Shown piece after piece: positions 11,578 to 23,100 of a stretch of DNA of 64,000 nucleotides. Below the pieces are notes generated by a model, which made no database searches, had not been told where the DNA came from, and worked only from the letters and a program-made list of their open reading frames with translations. Position numbers and translations under genes: made by a program. The DNA comes from Liolophura sinensis (taxonomy: Eukaryota; Mollusca; Polyplacophora; Chitonida; Chitonidae), in assembly GCF_032854445.1 (NCBI RefSeq), contig NC_088299.1:6423001-6487000 (forward strand). The letters run 5' to 3'. Position 1 is the first letter of the stretch; each line of letters begins with the position of its first letter.

Positions 11578-12389
11578 TCAAAGGATAAGTACACACAGCT
11601 ATTCTATATATATATTTTTTGTATGTTCAAACTGCTTGGCAAGGTAAAATGACCAAGGTATTACAAAGAGCCGTCCATTAACTTGCACATCAATTGACCT
11701 TAGCTGTCTCAACAAAACTGGGGCCAAAGTAGAATTTTCCTTGCATTTTGTATGTGATATTAATATTGTTAAATAATTAATGTAAATTAGTTTTGTTGAT
11801 GCAGATAAAACACATAGTGTTTTAGTACATGTACTTTACCTCTTTTTGCTGTTTTGCTGTGTATTAAAACTTAGCATAATGCAAGCCTATACTTTCACTT
11901 CATTAAATCCAATATACGTTTAATTAGGCAGAGGTGTGCTTTTAATTGGAATAATTTAATGTACAGGTACGTGAATGGTGGCTAAATGTGAAGGTATCAC
12001 TGCTTGTACCAGCACCGATAGTTCATTGTTATACATGGAAAAAATAAATGTGGCGTGAAACTGTAGTCATTTGTAGTTTTTATTTTTAATTGGTAGCTGA
12101 TTAATTGGACCATAGATCTACACTATTTAATATATGAATCAGAGCACTGTTGTTTAAAACCGCATTAGCAAATACCGGTATTAAATCATATTATATGTGT
12201 ATGATTTTAACAAGGCCCAGCAACCAATAGTTGTACAGAGACCAAAAGGAACATTTGCAGACTTAGTTCATATTTAATATTCTGGTACACAATTATTTTT
12301 GAGCAAAGTATAAAACTGAAGACTTCGCTTAAAGTTAAATGGTTGAAGTTTTGAAGAGCTGGGCCCAGGATTCCACATCAAAGCTGTTG

Positions 12390-13042
12390 GACCGGCCCGG
12401 ATAGCACAGTCGGTAGAGCGTCCGCTTCGGGACTGGTAGATCCAGGATCAATCCTTGATCGAGTCACACCTAAGACTTTAAAAGAGGAAGTTGTAACTTC
12501 CTCGCTTGGCGTTCAGCATGATTTTTTTTTTTTTTTTTTTTTTTGATTGGTGTTTTACGCCGTACTCAAGAATATTTCACTTATACGACGGCGGCCAGCA
12601 TTATGGTGGGTGGAAACCGGGCAGAGCCCGGAGGAAACCCACGACCATCCGCAGGTTGCTGACAGACCTTCTCACGTACGGCCGGAGAGGAAGCCAGCAT
12701 GAGCTGGACTTGAACTCACAGCGACCGCATTGGTGAGAGACTCCTGGGTCATTACGCTGCGCTAGCGCTTTAACCGACTGAGCCACGGAGGCCCCCGTTC
12801 AGCATGAAGAGGATAGTGCAACGACTGGTTGACCCGTATCAGTATAATGGCTCGGGCGGGGCAGCTTGCTTGCCTTCGGTAAGTCGTCTCAGTGAGGCAG
12901 CCCTAAAATAAAAGAGCGGTGGAAATCCGTCCTGCAACAAGGAGGCACATTACACGTACATGCACCCTAATGATTCCTTCGTCGTCATATGACTGAAAAA
13001 TTGTTGAGAACGACATTAAACCCCAAGCACTCACTCACTCAC
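12390..13042 (+). mobile_element. SINE B, full length, split by a SINE A
   Basis: The tRNA-like head begins GACCGGCCCGGATAGCACAG with TCGGTAGAGCG, and a B-box-like GATCCAGGATCAATCC follows. The body has GAGGAAGTTGTAACTTCCTC and the tail ends in repeated CACT. The 12-base duplication TCAAAGCTGTTG flanks it at 12378-12389 and 13043-13054. SINE A (12522-12795) sits inside, so this copy is older than that insertion. Confidence 0.9.
12522..12795 (-). mobile_element. SINE A, near full-length, nested in SINE B
   Basis: On the - strand it reads from the tRNA-like head (GCCTCCGTGGCTCAGTCGG, B box GAGTTCAAGTCC) through TCCGGCCGTACGTGAGAAGG to the tail GCGTAAAACACCAATC, ending in a long A run. The target duplication CGTTCAGCATGA is exact at 12510-12521 and 12796-12807. 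The intact head, long A tract and exact duplication point to a recent insertion. Confidence 0.92.
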
Positions 13043-13544
13043 TCAAAGCTGTTGTGATCGAGTGTAATCTGAATTTTGTGACAAGAACTTAAAGCAGATA
13101 TCGTGATATACATAACATCATGCTGAAGGGCTTAAGCATGTGGTTAGGCTTATCATGTGTCAGCTGTAACTTGAAATATTGGACTATGGTGTATTAAGGT
13201 CACTAGCAAGAGGTGGTGTCTTTCACTCTTTCTCAGGTAATTTTCAAGATCCCCCAGCTTCCAGAGTTCTTCAGGCCTTGGTGGCAGTTGATTGGTTGAT
13301 GGTGCTCTTTGGTATAGTCTTACATGAGGTTTAATGCATGAAGACCACTTGCCTTTCTTTACTGTGATATATTGTAAATGTCACATGTGAGAGAGCTTGC
13401 CAGTAAATCACTTGCCAAAGGTAGGTGGTTTATTACTTGCACTGTGGATTCCTCCATCCATAACAGACTGGCCACCATGGTGAATAAATAATAAAGTGAT
13501 TTGTATGACATTTAAGAACAATCAAGATAAAGGAAAAAAATCAA

Positions 13545-13725
13545 TGCTGAGATGTTTAAGGGTATAACACCTTGCCTTAATGTTTGTTGTGTAACCTGAT
13601 AGCACTGAACCTTGTTTCATACTGCCTCAAATGATGCGCTTTTTCAGGATTTCACGAGGTTCAACGGTATCGGGTTACACAACAAAGACCAAGACGAAAG
13701 TGTTAAACCCTTAAACATCTCAGCA
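13545..13725. mobile_element. Foldback MITE with long terminal inverted repeats
   Basis: The left arm starts TGCTGAGATGTTTAAGGGTA, and the reverse complement of the right end starts TGCTGAGATGTTTAAGGGTT. Similarity continues for about 70 bases through TTTGTTGTGTAACC, leaving a short loop. The whole 181 bp could fold into one hairpin. No coding capacity. It lies between CFAP418 and EIF6. Confidence 0.8.
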
Positions 13726-14039
13726 CTGATGAAGAAAATGAGACAAAACCGTCATATTTCATGAAGTATTTTTCTTTCTCATTCTCTTTCCTTCCCTCCG
13801 CGTTTGATCCACACCTGGGTGTGATGTTAACACAAGTGTCCACAGCATGGTATTCCAGTGAGGCAGCAGTAAGCAACGCTCTTGCATTATGGAGCCTATT
13901 ATATGAGATAATAAACAACCTTGTATTGCCACATGTATTCTAGTCAGATTGCCATATCAAAAGGTGGACAAGTGACCTAAAATATTAGACCATATACAGT
14001 ATTTGAAAACTACTGATGGCAAATAAGGTGAATGTAATT

Positions 14040-14172
14040 ATTTATTTGATTGGTGTTTTAGGCTGTTCTCAAGACAATCCCACTTATAAGATGGCGGCCA
14101 GCATAATGGTGGGAGGAAACCGGGTAGATCAAGGTGGAAACCCAAGACCATCTGCAGGTTGCTAGAGACAAT
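14040..14172 (-). mobile_element. SINE A, 3' half
   Basis: Contains TTATTTATTTGATTGGTGTT, the AAGACAATCCCACTTATAAG variant, TGGCGGCCAGCATAATGGTG and CCATCTGCAGGTTGCTAGAG in - strand orientation. The tRNA-like head is missing. Confidence 0.85.
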
Positions 14173-14319
14173 GATAAGGTAAAGATATTCTCAAAAAACA
14201 CACCCACAGGAACCCATGGAGGAAAATGTTATTTACACCAAAAGTTCAGTTTATTTCAAGACAAAACATTTTATTCAGCATGCTGAGGCCTGTACATATC
14301 CCCCATTCTTCAGCATAGA

Positions 14320-14680
14320 GTGAGTGAGTGCTTGGGGTTTAACGTCGTACTCAACAATTTTTCAGTCATATGACGACGAAGGAATCATTAGGGTGCATGT
14401 ACGTGTAATGTGCCTCCTTGTTGCAGGACGGATTTCCACCGCTCTTTTATTTAGTGCTGCTTCACTGAGACGACTTACCGAAGGTAAGTAAGCCGCCCCG
14501 CCCGAGCCATTATACTGATACGGGCCAACCAGTCGTTGCACTATCCCCTTCATGCTGAACGCCAAGCGAGGAAGTTACAACTTCCTCTTTTAAAGTCTTA
14601 GGTGTGACTCAATCAAGGATTGATCCTGGATCTACCAGTCCCGAAGCGGACGCTCTACCAACTGTGCTATCCGGGCCGGT
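14320..14680 (-). mobile_element. SINE B, full length
   Basis: Tail repeats (GTGAGTGAGTG) are at the left and the tRNA-like head (reverse complement of CAACTGTGCTATCCGGGCCGG) at the right. The target duplication CTTCAGCATAGA is exact at 14308-14319 and 14681-14692. An uninterrupted copy useful for defining the consensus. Confidence 0.93.
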
Positions 14681-15000
14681 CTTCAGCATAGAAATACCCG
14701 TTGTATAATAGCACTGGTAATTTGGGATCACCATTTAGTTGATTAATACATGGAGATTCAACGCCAACGACAAAATTACAAGGTCATTCCAAGGAAACTA
14801 AACATTCATAACCTTTCAATTACATGTATTTGCAAATTCTGAAGTCATTAAATATTCCCACCTTAGCTGAGAAAAAGACATAGTTAAAAGTGTCTCACTC
14901 TCATGTTTTTTCAACTAAACTTAATGTATGTCTACCAAAACTTATCTCCATAATATCCACATAGACATACATCCAAATGACAAAAGTTATCTAACTCTAA

Positions 15001-15255
15001 CCGAGGTGGTTAGCACACCAGCACAGTGCAATGCCCCAGGGGCCTCCCACCAATATGGTCGCTGTGAGTTAAAGTCCAGCTCATACTGGCTTCCTCTCCA
15101 ACCGTACATGGCAAGGTCTGCCAGCAACCTGTGAATGGTCCTGGATTTCCCCCAGGCTTTAACTTGTTTTCTTCCACACATAAATCTGGCTGATGTTGTA
15201 TAAGTGAAATATTCTTGATAATAGTGTTAAACACCAATCAAAAACATAAATAAAT
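15001..15255 (+). mobile_element. SINE A, nearly complete, diverged
   Basis: Starts in the head (GGTGGTTAGCACACCAGCAC), has the B-box-like TGAGTTAAAGTCCAGCTCAT, the CAGCAACCTGTGAATGGTCC block and ends ACACCAATCAAAAACATAAATA. More diverged than the copies at 12522 and 50757. Confidence 0.85.
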
Positions 15256-16311
15256 ATTACTGATTCAGTCTCCATGCAAAATACTAACAGATCATGTGGC
15301 TAAGACTAGGTCAGTTGAAAAGAACAGTGGTTACATATATCAGCTAAACTAGCAATATTTCCTTTCCAGAAAGGAAGTACCCATTTGTGATTCCTAAAAA
15401 AAAAAGTCATTATTTTCATTTTCCATTTTTCATCCTGCTTAAAGAATTTTACTTAGAATGTGTTGTGCTTAATCTTGCTCTGCACTTTGTCATTTTAAAG
15501 TAAAATTAGAACTGTAATCATCATCATTTATACATAAGCAAAAAAAAGGGAAAACACCATTCATCGTTATTTCATCAAGCAGAATACCAATACCTGGCAG
15601 TTTCAATCATAAATAATCTAAGAATTCGTTTAGGTGACAAGGAAAATCAAGTGAAAAAAGTAATTCCGATAAAGAGTATAACCAGTGTTAAAGATTCACC
15701 AACAGACTGGCCATAGACTGACCCATACCTCTTAATAATTGGCCATAGATTTATTTTGACAAAAATCTGACAAAATTCTAGAGTAATGACTTACTGGCTG
15801 ATTACATCGATTATTTCATATGTTTATAGCAGCAAAATATTCCACCATAAATCAATATTCCTGGCATACATATAAACAACTTTCATTACTAACAGTCGCC
15901 AAGTGAAAGAAATGAAAGTGACCTTTACAGTAGTAGTAGAGGTGCTGAAAAAAGTTGAAAATTAGGGTAATCAAGATAGTGTACCTGCAAAAATAAGCTT
16001 CCTTGTAAGGAGCCTGTTTCTCAATTTCCACACTGGAGTTATTGGTACACAGAAACTTTATGATTGACTATGAAGTTCTGATCAAAATTTCGTGCACCCT
16101 TGTGTCATCTGATGTATAATCTGATGTACCAAGAGTCTACATAGTCTTTCCTGTGTATGACACTTGACAACTTTGTATGTCAGATCACATGTAAACCATC
16201 CACATCATCACCTGTGAGGCTTGTATAAATACATGTACAGTACCAGGTCTAACACTTAACTACAACTGCTATAATAGCACTGGAGAGCCCTTCAGGGTCA
16301 AATATGACTTC
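15256..16311. other. Intergenic stretch downstream of EIF6
   Basis: AT-rich, with no recognised exon, array or SINE. Confidence 0.45.
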
Positions 16312-16317
16312 TTTATT
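16312..16317 (-). terminator. Candidate polyadenylation signal for EIF6
   Basis: TTTATT on the + strand is AATAAA on the - strand. It is the first canonical signal I find downstream of the EIF6 stop and would give a 3' UTR of about 850 bases. Confidence 0.35.
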
Positions 16318-17164
16318 TGGAGTTATTTCAGTTCCCAGATTTGGACAAATCTAATTTTACTTTAATCTGTAATTACACTCATCATATAGAAAGGTGTACA
16401 GGAAGCCTAAACCTATAAAAAAAATACATCAACTATTGACTCAGAATTTGGACAGAATAATGTACATGCCATACTTGGTTCCATTGCCAGGTATGAAATG
16501 AAGCCTTTATATGGTTGTGCCCTTATATAAAAAAGTTCTTATATCAGGCATGCGATGTAGTACAAATTTTCCCCAAAACGAGCAAAACAAGGCTGATTGA
16601 AGATAAGAAAAAGTGTATTATTATAACTAAGATCCCTAAAATTGTAGACTGCCAAATATATGTACATCACAAAGCTATGAAATTACATCATAAATTTCAA
16701 ACTGTGCGTCTACATTTTATCCTGTATGGCCTAATATTACAGTACCCAACAGTCAACAATAAGGAAACAAGACGGTTGATACAAAAGCTCAATACTTCCT
16801 GTCAGTCCCCAATGCCCTTTACCTGACTTTATAATTGAGAGTGGAGATGTAACTATTCCAAACATAACGAGTACATATAGGCCACCATGACCACAGAGCC
16901 ATATGCTGCACAACTGTCTGAATACCTGTGCAAGTAAATACAACATGGACAGGTGAAGCCAGAACAAACCCAGGTGGTATTCTACTTGGAAAGTCTTTGT
17001 ATTCTGATGATAATGATGATGCATTTACAACAACCAGATGATGTGTGTGATTTACATGTATGTGTATAACGTAGCATAGCACGCATGAAATGCGAGAGGC
17101 ACAAAACCAGTTGGCAGCACTACTGATTCCATCTGGTCCTGGGGTACCCCTTTAGGTCTTTTCT

Positions 17165-20100
17165 TTACGTCATGCTGAAAAAAAAAAAAAAGAGATCAGT
17201 CTGATCAGTTAGTCTCTGATATGCCCCGTGTGAAAAATCCCGCTTCCAACCACTTTCTGAATTTGCTCTAATGACATGTAAAATTTTTTTATTCATTTGA
17301 CTGATTGGTATTCTACGCTGTACTCCAGAATATTTCACTTATACAACGGCAATGACAGGAAGCTGAACAGAGCCCGGGTGAAAGCTATGACCATCCGAAG
17401 GTGTTTAAATGCATGTAACATAAAATATTGTTCTTCTACAGTATTAGTATATGTTTAACATGCATATATAAATTTTGTTACAAAAAACGTGGATTTATTC
17501 TGTTCTTGGAGGGCTGACAGAAACACGGGAGGCTCAACCTGGAAATATACGTACCTGTCAATCAAACTTTCTCGTAAGTTTTGAGAGACTGCTGAAGGTT
17601 GAGCATCACCAAGCTTGAATATAGATTCTATGACTGAGACTTCTGTACTGGTTGTGTCGAGTCCACAGAAAGCAATCCAGTCATTCACTACCATGCCTGC
17701 ACCTATCACTTCACTACCTCTGTTTAAAGTGCCTGCCTGAAAAGTTAAAATACAACTTGATTGATGGATTCATTGACTGACATACCTTACTTCAAGTGAA
17801 GACTGGTCTGTAAAAATGCACATCCAAAATCACACAAAGGCCTTAAAATTCAGATATTTAAGATGCCAACACTCTTTTTTTCTGAAAACAAATATGAATT
17901 TAATTTAACCCCAAACTCTCGAAAGGTTCTATAAGGTGGACAAGTTTTTAATCAGTACCTCCAAAATGGAGTACCAGCACAATGCTGTATTTCACCTGAA
18001 GTATGGCCTCTAAAAATGCCCTTCACGCATGTCCAGAAGTACATACAGGCCTGAAAATAACACTCTTGAATCTTTATGCTAACTCCCAGGGTTTCCTGAC
18101 AACATATGAATCAAGCTTCACAAAAATTCTTAAATAACCCTATAAAGTGGACAAATCCATCAGAATGAACTGACTGTGCCTGTTGAAAAAAACTTGAACT
18201 AGGTGAAATACAGTATAATATGCCCACTGATCAAATTCCACTATTTAAGGCACAATATTGTACCAGACAATATATGGGACAGCTTGTGACTAGCCAATGT
18301 ACGGGATCCTGCTGCTGACTCATGTACTGGACAATGTACAGGATACAGCTTATGACTCATGTACTGGACAATGTATGGGATAATGCTAGTGACTCATGTA
18401 TTGGACAATGTATGGGATACTGCTGGCGACTCATGTACTGGACAATGTATGGGATACTGCTTGTGACTCATGTATTGGACAATGTATGGGATACTGCTGG
18501 TCACTCATGTACTGGACAATGTACGGGATACAGCTTATGACTCATGTACTGGACAATGTATGGGATAATGCTAGTGACTCATGTACTGGACAATGTATGG
18601 GATACTACTGCTGACTTATGTACTGGACAATGTATGGGATACTGCTGGTCACTCATACACTTGACAATGTATGGGATACTGCCGGTGACTCATGTACGAA
18701 CAATGTATGGGATACTTCTGGTCACTCATGTACTGGACAATGTATTGGTGAGTGAGTGCTTGGGGTTCAACGTCGTACTCAACAATTTTTCAGTCATATG
18801 ACGACGAAGGAATCATTAGGGTGCATGTACGTGTAATGTGCCTCCTTGTTGCAGGACGATTTTTTTTATTTAGTGCTGCTTCACTGAGACGACTTACCGA
18901 AGGCAAGTAAGCCGCCCTGCCCGAGCCATTATACTGATATGGGTCAACCAGTCGTTGCACTATCCCCTTCATGCTGAACGCCAAGCGAGGAAGTTACAAC
19001 TTCCTCTTTTAAAGTCTTAGGTGTGACTCGATCAAGGATTGATCCTGGATCTACCGGTCCCGAAGCGGACGCTCTACCAACTGTGCTATCCGGGCCGGTG
19101 ACAATGTATTGGATACTGCTGATCACTTGTGTACTGGACAATGTATGGGATACTGTTAAGTGACTCATGTACAAGACAATGTATGGGATACTGTTAAGTG
19201 ACTCATGTACAAGACAATGTATGGGATACTGCTGGTGACTAATGTACTTGACAATGTATTGGATACTGCTGGTGACTAATGTACTTGACAATGTATGGGA
19301 TACTGCTGGTGACTCATGTACTGGACAATGTATGGGACAGAGCTTATAACTCATGTACCAGAAAATGTATGGGGTACTGCTAGTGACTCATGTACTTGAC
19401 AATGTATGGGATACTGCTGGTGACTCATGTACTTGACAATGTATGGGATACTGCTGGTGACTAATGCACTTGACAATGTATGGGATACTGCTGGTGATTC
19501 ATGTACTGGACAATGTATGGGACAGAGCTTATAACTCATGTACCAGAAAATGTATGGGATACTGCTAGTGACTCATGTACTTGACAATGTATGGGATACT
19601 GCTGGTGACTCATGTACTGGACAATGTATGGGATACTGCTGGTGATTCATGTACTGGACAATGTATGGGATACTACTCCTGACTTATGTACTGGACAATG
19701 TATGGGATACTACTGCTGACTTATGTACTGGACAATGTATGGGACAGAGCTTATAACTCATGTACCAGAAAATGTATGGGATAATGCTAGTGACTCATGT
19801 ATTGGATAATGTATGGCATACTGCTAGTGACTCATGTACTTGACAATGTATGGGATACTGTTAAGTGACTCATGTACAAGACAATGTATGGGATACTGCT
19901 GGTGACTCATGTGCTGGACAATGTATGGGATACTGCTGGTGACTTATGTACTGGACAATGTATGGGATACTACTGCTGACTTATGTACTGGACAATGTAT
20001 GGGATACTGCTGGTGACTCATGTGCTGGACAATGTATGGGGCACTACTGGTGACTCAAGTGCTTGACAAAATATCTGACACTGCTGGTGATTCATGTACT

Positions 20101-23100
20101 GGACAAGGTTTGAGATACTGATGGTGATTCATGTACTTGACAAAATATCTGACACTGCTGGTGATTCATGTACTGGACAAGGTTTGAGATACTGCTGGTG
20201 ACTCAAGTACTTGACAAAATATCTGACACTGTTGGTGATTCATGTACTGGACAAGGTTTGAGATACTGCTGGTAACTCATGTACTTGACAAAATATCTGA
20301 CACTGCTGGTGATTCATGTACTGGACAAGGTTTGAGATACTACTGGTGACTCAAGAACTTGACAAAATATCTGAGACTGCTGGTGATTCATGTACTGGAC
20401 AAGGTTTGAAATACTACTGGTGACTCAAGTACTTGACAAAATATCTGACACTGCTGGTGATTCATGTACTGGACAAGGTTTGAGATACTGCTGGTGACTC
20501 AAGTACTTGACAAAATATCTGACACTGCTGGTGATTCATGTACTGGACAAGGTTTGAGATACTGCTGGTAACTCATGTACTTGACAAAATATCTGACACT
20601 GCTGGTGATTCATGTACTGGACAAGGTTTGAGATACTACTGGTGACTCAAGTACTTGACAAAATATCTGACACTGCTGGTGATTCATGTACTGGACAAGG
20701 TTTGAGATACTACTGGTGACTCAAGTACTTGACAAAATATCTGACACTGCTGGTGATTCATGTACTGGACAAGGTTTGAGATACTACTGGTGACTCAAGT
20801 ACTTGACAAAATATCTGAGACTGCTGGTGATTCATGTACTGGACAAGGTTTGAGATACTACTGGTGACTCAAGTACTTGACAAAATATCTGACACTGCTG
20901 GTGATTCATGTACTGGACAAGGTTTGAGATACTGCTGGTGACTCAAGTACTTGACAAAATATCTGACACTGCTGGTGATTCATGTACTTGACAATGTATG
21001 GGATACTGCTGGTAACTCATGTACTTGACAATTTAAGACTCATTTACTGGACACAGTACAAGACACTATAAGGAGCTCACCACGAGTGGAACTTGTAATA
21101 ATGATGACAACTCGTCTTGATCTTCTACTTTAGTTCTAGGATGTACCTGAAAACAAAAAGGCTCTGTACAATGCGCACAAAGTAATTCCCAGGTAGGTTG
21201 CTCCAGTCTTAAAGTTATTGTAGGACAGGCCTCCTGACCTCTTCAATAAAATGTAACTGTTTCCAACACACTCGTCAAATTATGGTAAACAACTCTGGGT
21301 GACTTTTTAGCCTTAATTTTATTACGCAACATCATGAAAGGTATTATCAAGCAGCATATTTATGCTCCTTCTAATACAACGCTCACAGAATTTCCTTTTT
21401 CAAGAAAAAAAATCCAGTAAAATGTACAACCATCTTGTAACCAGTACAGTTGGCATACGAAGGCATGTGCATGTAAACTCACCAGAGCGCCTTGGTTGCT
21501 GATAGCACAGTAACTACCCACAAGAACATTGTCAGCTATCGTCTGTCTGAACACTTCTACCTGCAGCACATCCTGAATTATCTCCTCTGTCTCCTGGAAT
21601 ACAGGAAAAAAATACAATGTTATTTACATGTGAAAACAGAATGCTTCAGCTGCTGATAAACGGCCATAAGTTATAGTCCAGAAACAACTGTGGTTGGCAT
21701 TTACCTTCATTTTCATAAATGTTCAATGATGACGAATAGCAGAGGAGCCAAATCAGTGAATTTTAACATTGGCAGGTTATTAGGTATAACTAATATATAT
21801 CCAGAATCTGTGACTTTCATTTACTGAACACTGAAGAAATTAAAATCATCTTAATTTACAGACAGTTTCTTATTTCATACGTATTTAAACCTACCAATGT
21901 GAAAAGTGAACTGATTTCCCTTACTGCGCCGTATAGTGGCATCGTTTTGGCACAAAGGGAAGTCACCATGTTGTTGTAACATGATGGAGTTAAACAAATA
22001 AAGGAAACACGAAACAGATAGATGAAAAGGGGCTCTAAAAGTTAGCAACAAGAAATGTCACATTTCTGCAGCTTTTCTCATGTTCTCTGCGCATCAAAAA
22101 ATCACTGTAAGAGTGGTTAGTGACCCTTCACTGTTTATGTGATCTAGCGAACAAATGTTCCCCCAGACCAACAGTTTCCTGGACAGGTGCCCTTGTTTAC
22201 CTTAGGTTCTATTCAGTTACCACAATCCACAAGTACTACGGGGATGATGTATATGTACCTGTAAATGCTGTACATATGAATGGTGTTCCACATGTGTACA
22301 TGTATGTTCGGCCGGATGGTGTATCACAGTTGTACATGGGACTGGATGGTGAGTGAGTGCTTGGGGTTTACAGTCGTAAGGGCTGGATGGTGTACCACAT
22401 GTGTATGTGTCGCCGGGTGGCATACCACACATGTACATGTGTCCGGGTGGTGTGCCACATGCATCCGGGTGGTGTACCACATGCATCCGGGTGGTGTACC
22501 GTATGTGTTCCACACATTAGGTGAGGTCTCGATGGATTATGTGCGTCATGCGAACTAATGGTGTGGTACATGTAGCTATAGTAGCCAGGTGGTTTACCAC
22601 AAATGTACATGCTGCCGGATGGTGTACCACACATGTACATGCTGCCGGATGGTGTACCACACACGTACATGCTTCCGGATGGTGTACCACACGTGTACAT
22701 GCTGCCGGCTGGTGTACCACACATGTACATGCTGCCGGCTGGTGTACCACACATGTACATGCTGCCGGATGGTGTACCACACACGTACATGCTGCCAGCT
22801 GGTATACCACACGTGTACATGCTGCCGGCTGGTGTACCACACATGTACATGCTGCCGGCTGGTGTACATGTACCTGTGAGTAGTGTTTGTGTGTCTGGAG
22901 TACGTGTGGTTGGTTCATACTCACCTTATCCAGATCGGGATGAACTAAGGCCACATAATCATTGCAGGTCACTACATTCCCCAGCGCAGACAGCCTTTCT
23001 TCCACTCTCTGCAGCTTGACAGAATCAGGCAGAGAATTACGGATGTGTTGTAATTCTTGATCTGTTGTGCTGTTTGGGGACAAGCAGACCATTTTTGTTT

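Noticed and set aside
12390-12465. tRNA gene candidate with A and B boxes
   Set aside because: It is the tRNA-like head of SINE B; the same head recurs at 14620-14680 and 19030-19099 joined to the same body. The acceptor stem does not close.
18285-21045. Possible CRISPR-like array of regular repeats
   Set aside because: Units are contiguous with no unique spacers, the genome is animal, and the array lies in an intron.
22517-23092. 191-codon - strand frame that starts with real eIF6 sequence
   Set aside because: It reads past the EIF6 exon 3 donor (about 22924) into the 30-bp array. Only 22925-23101 is exon.
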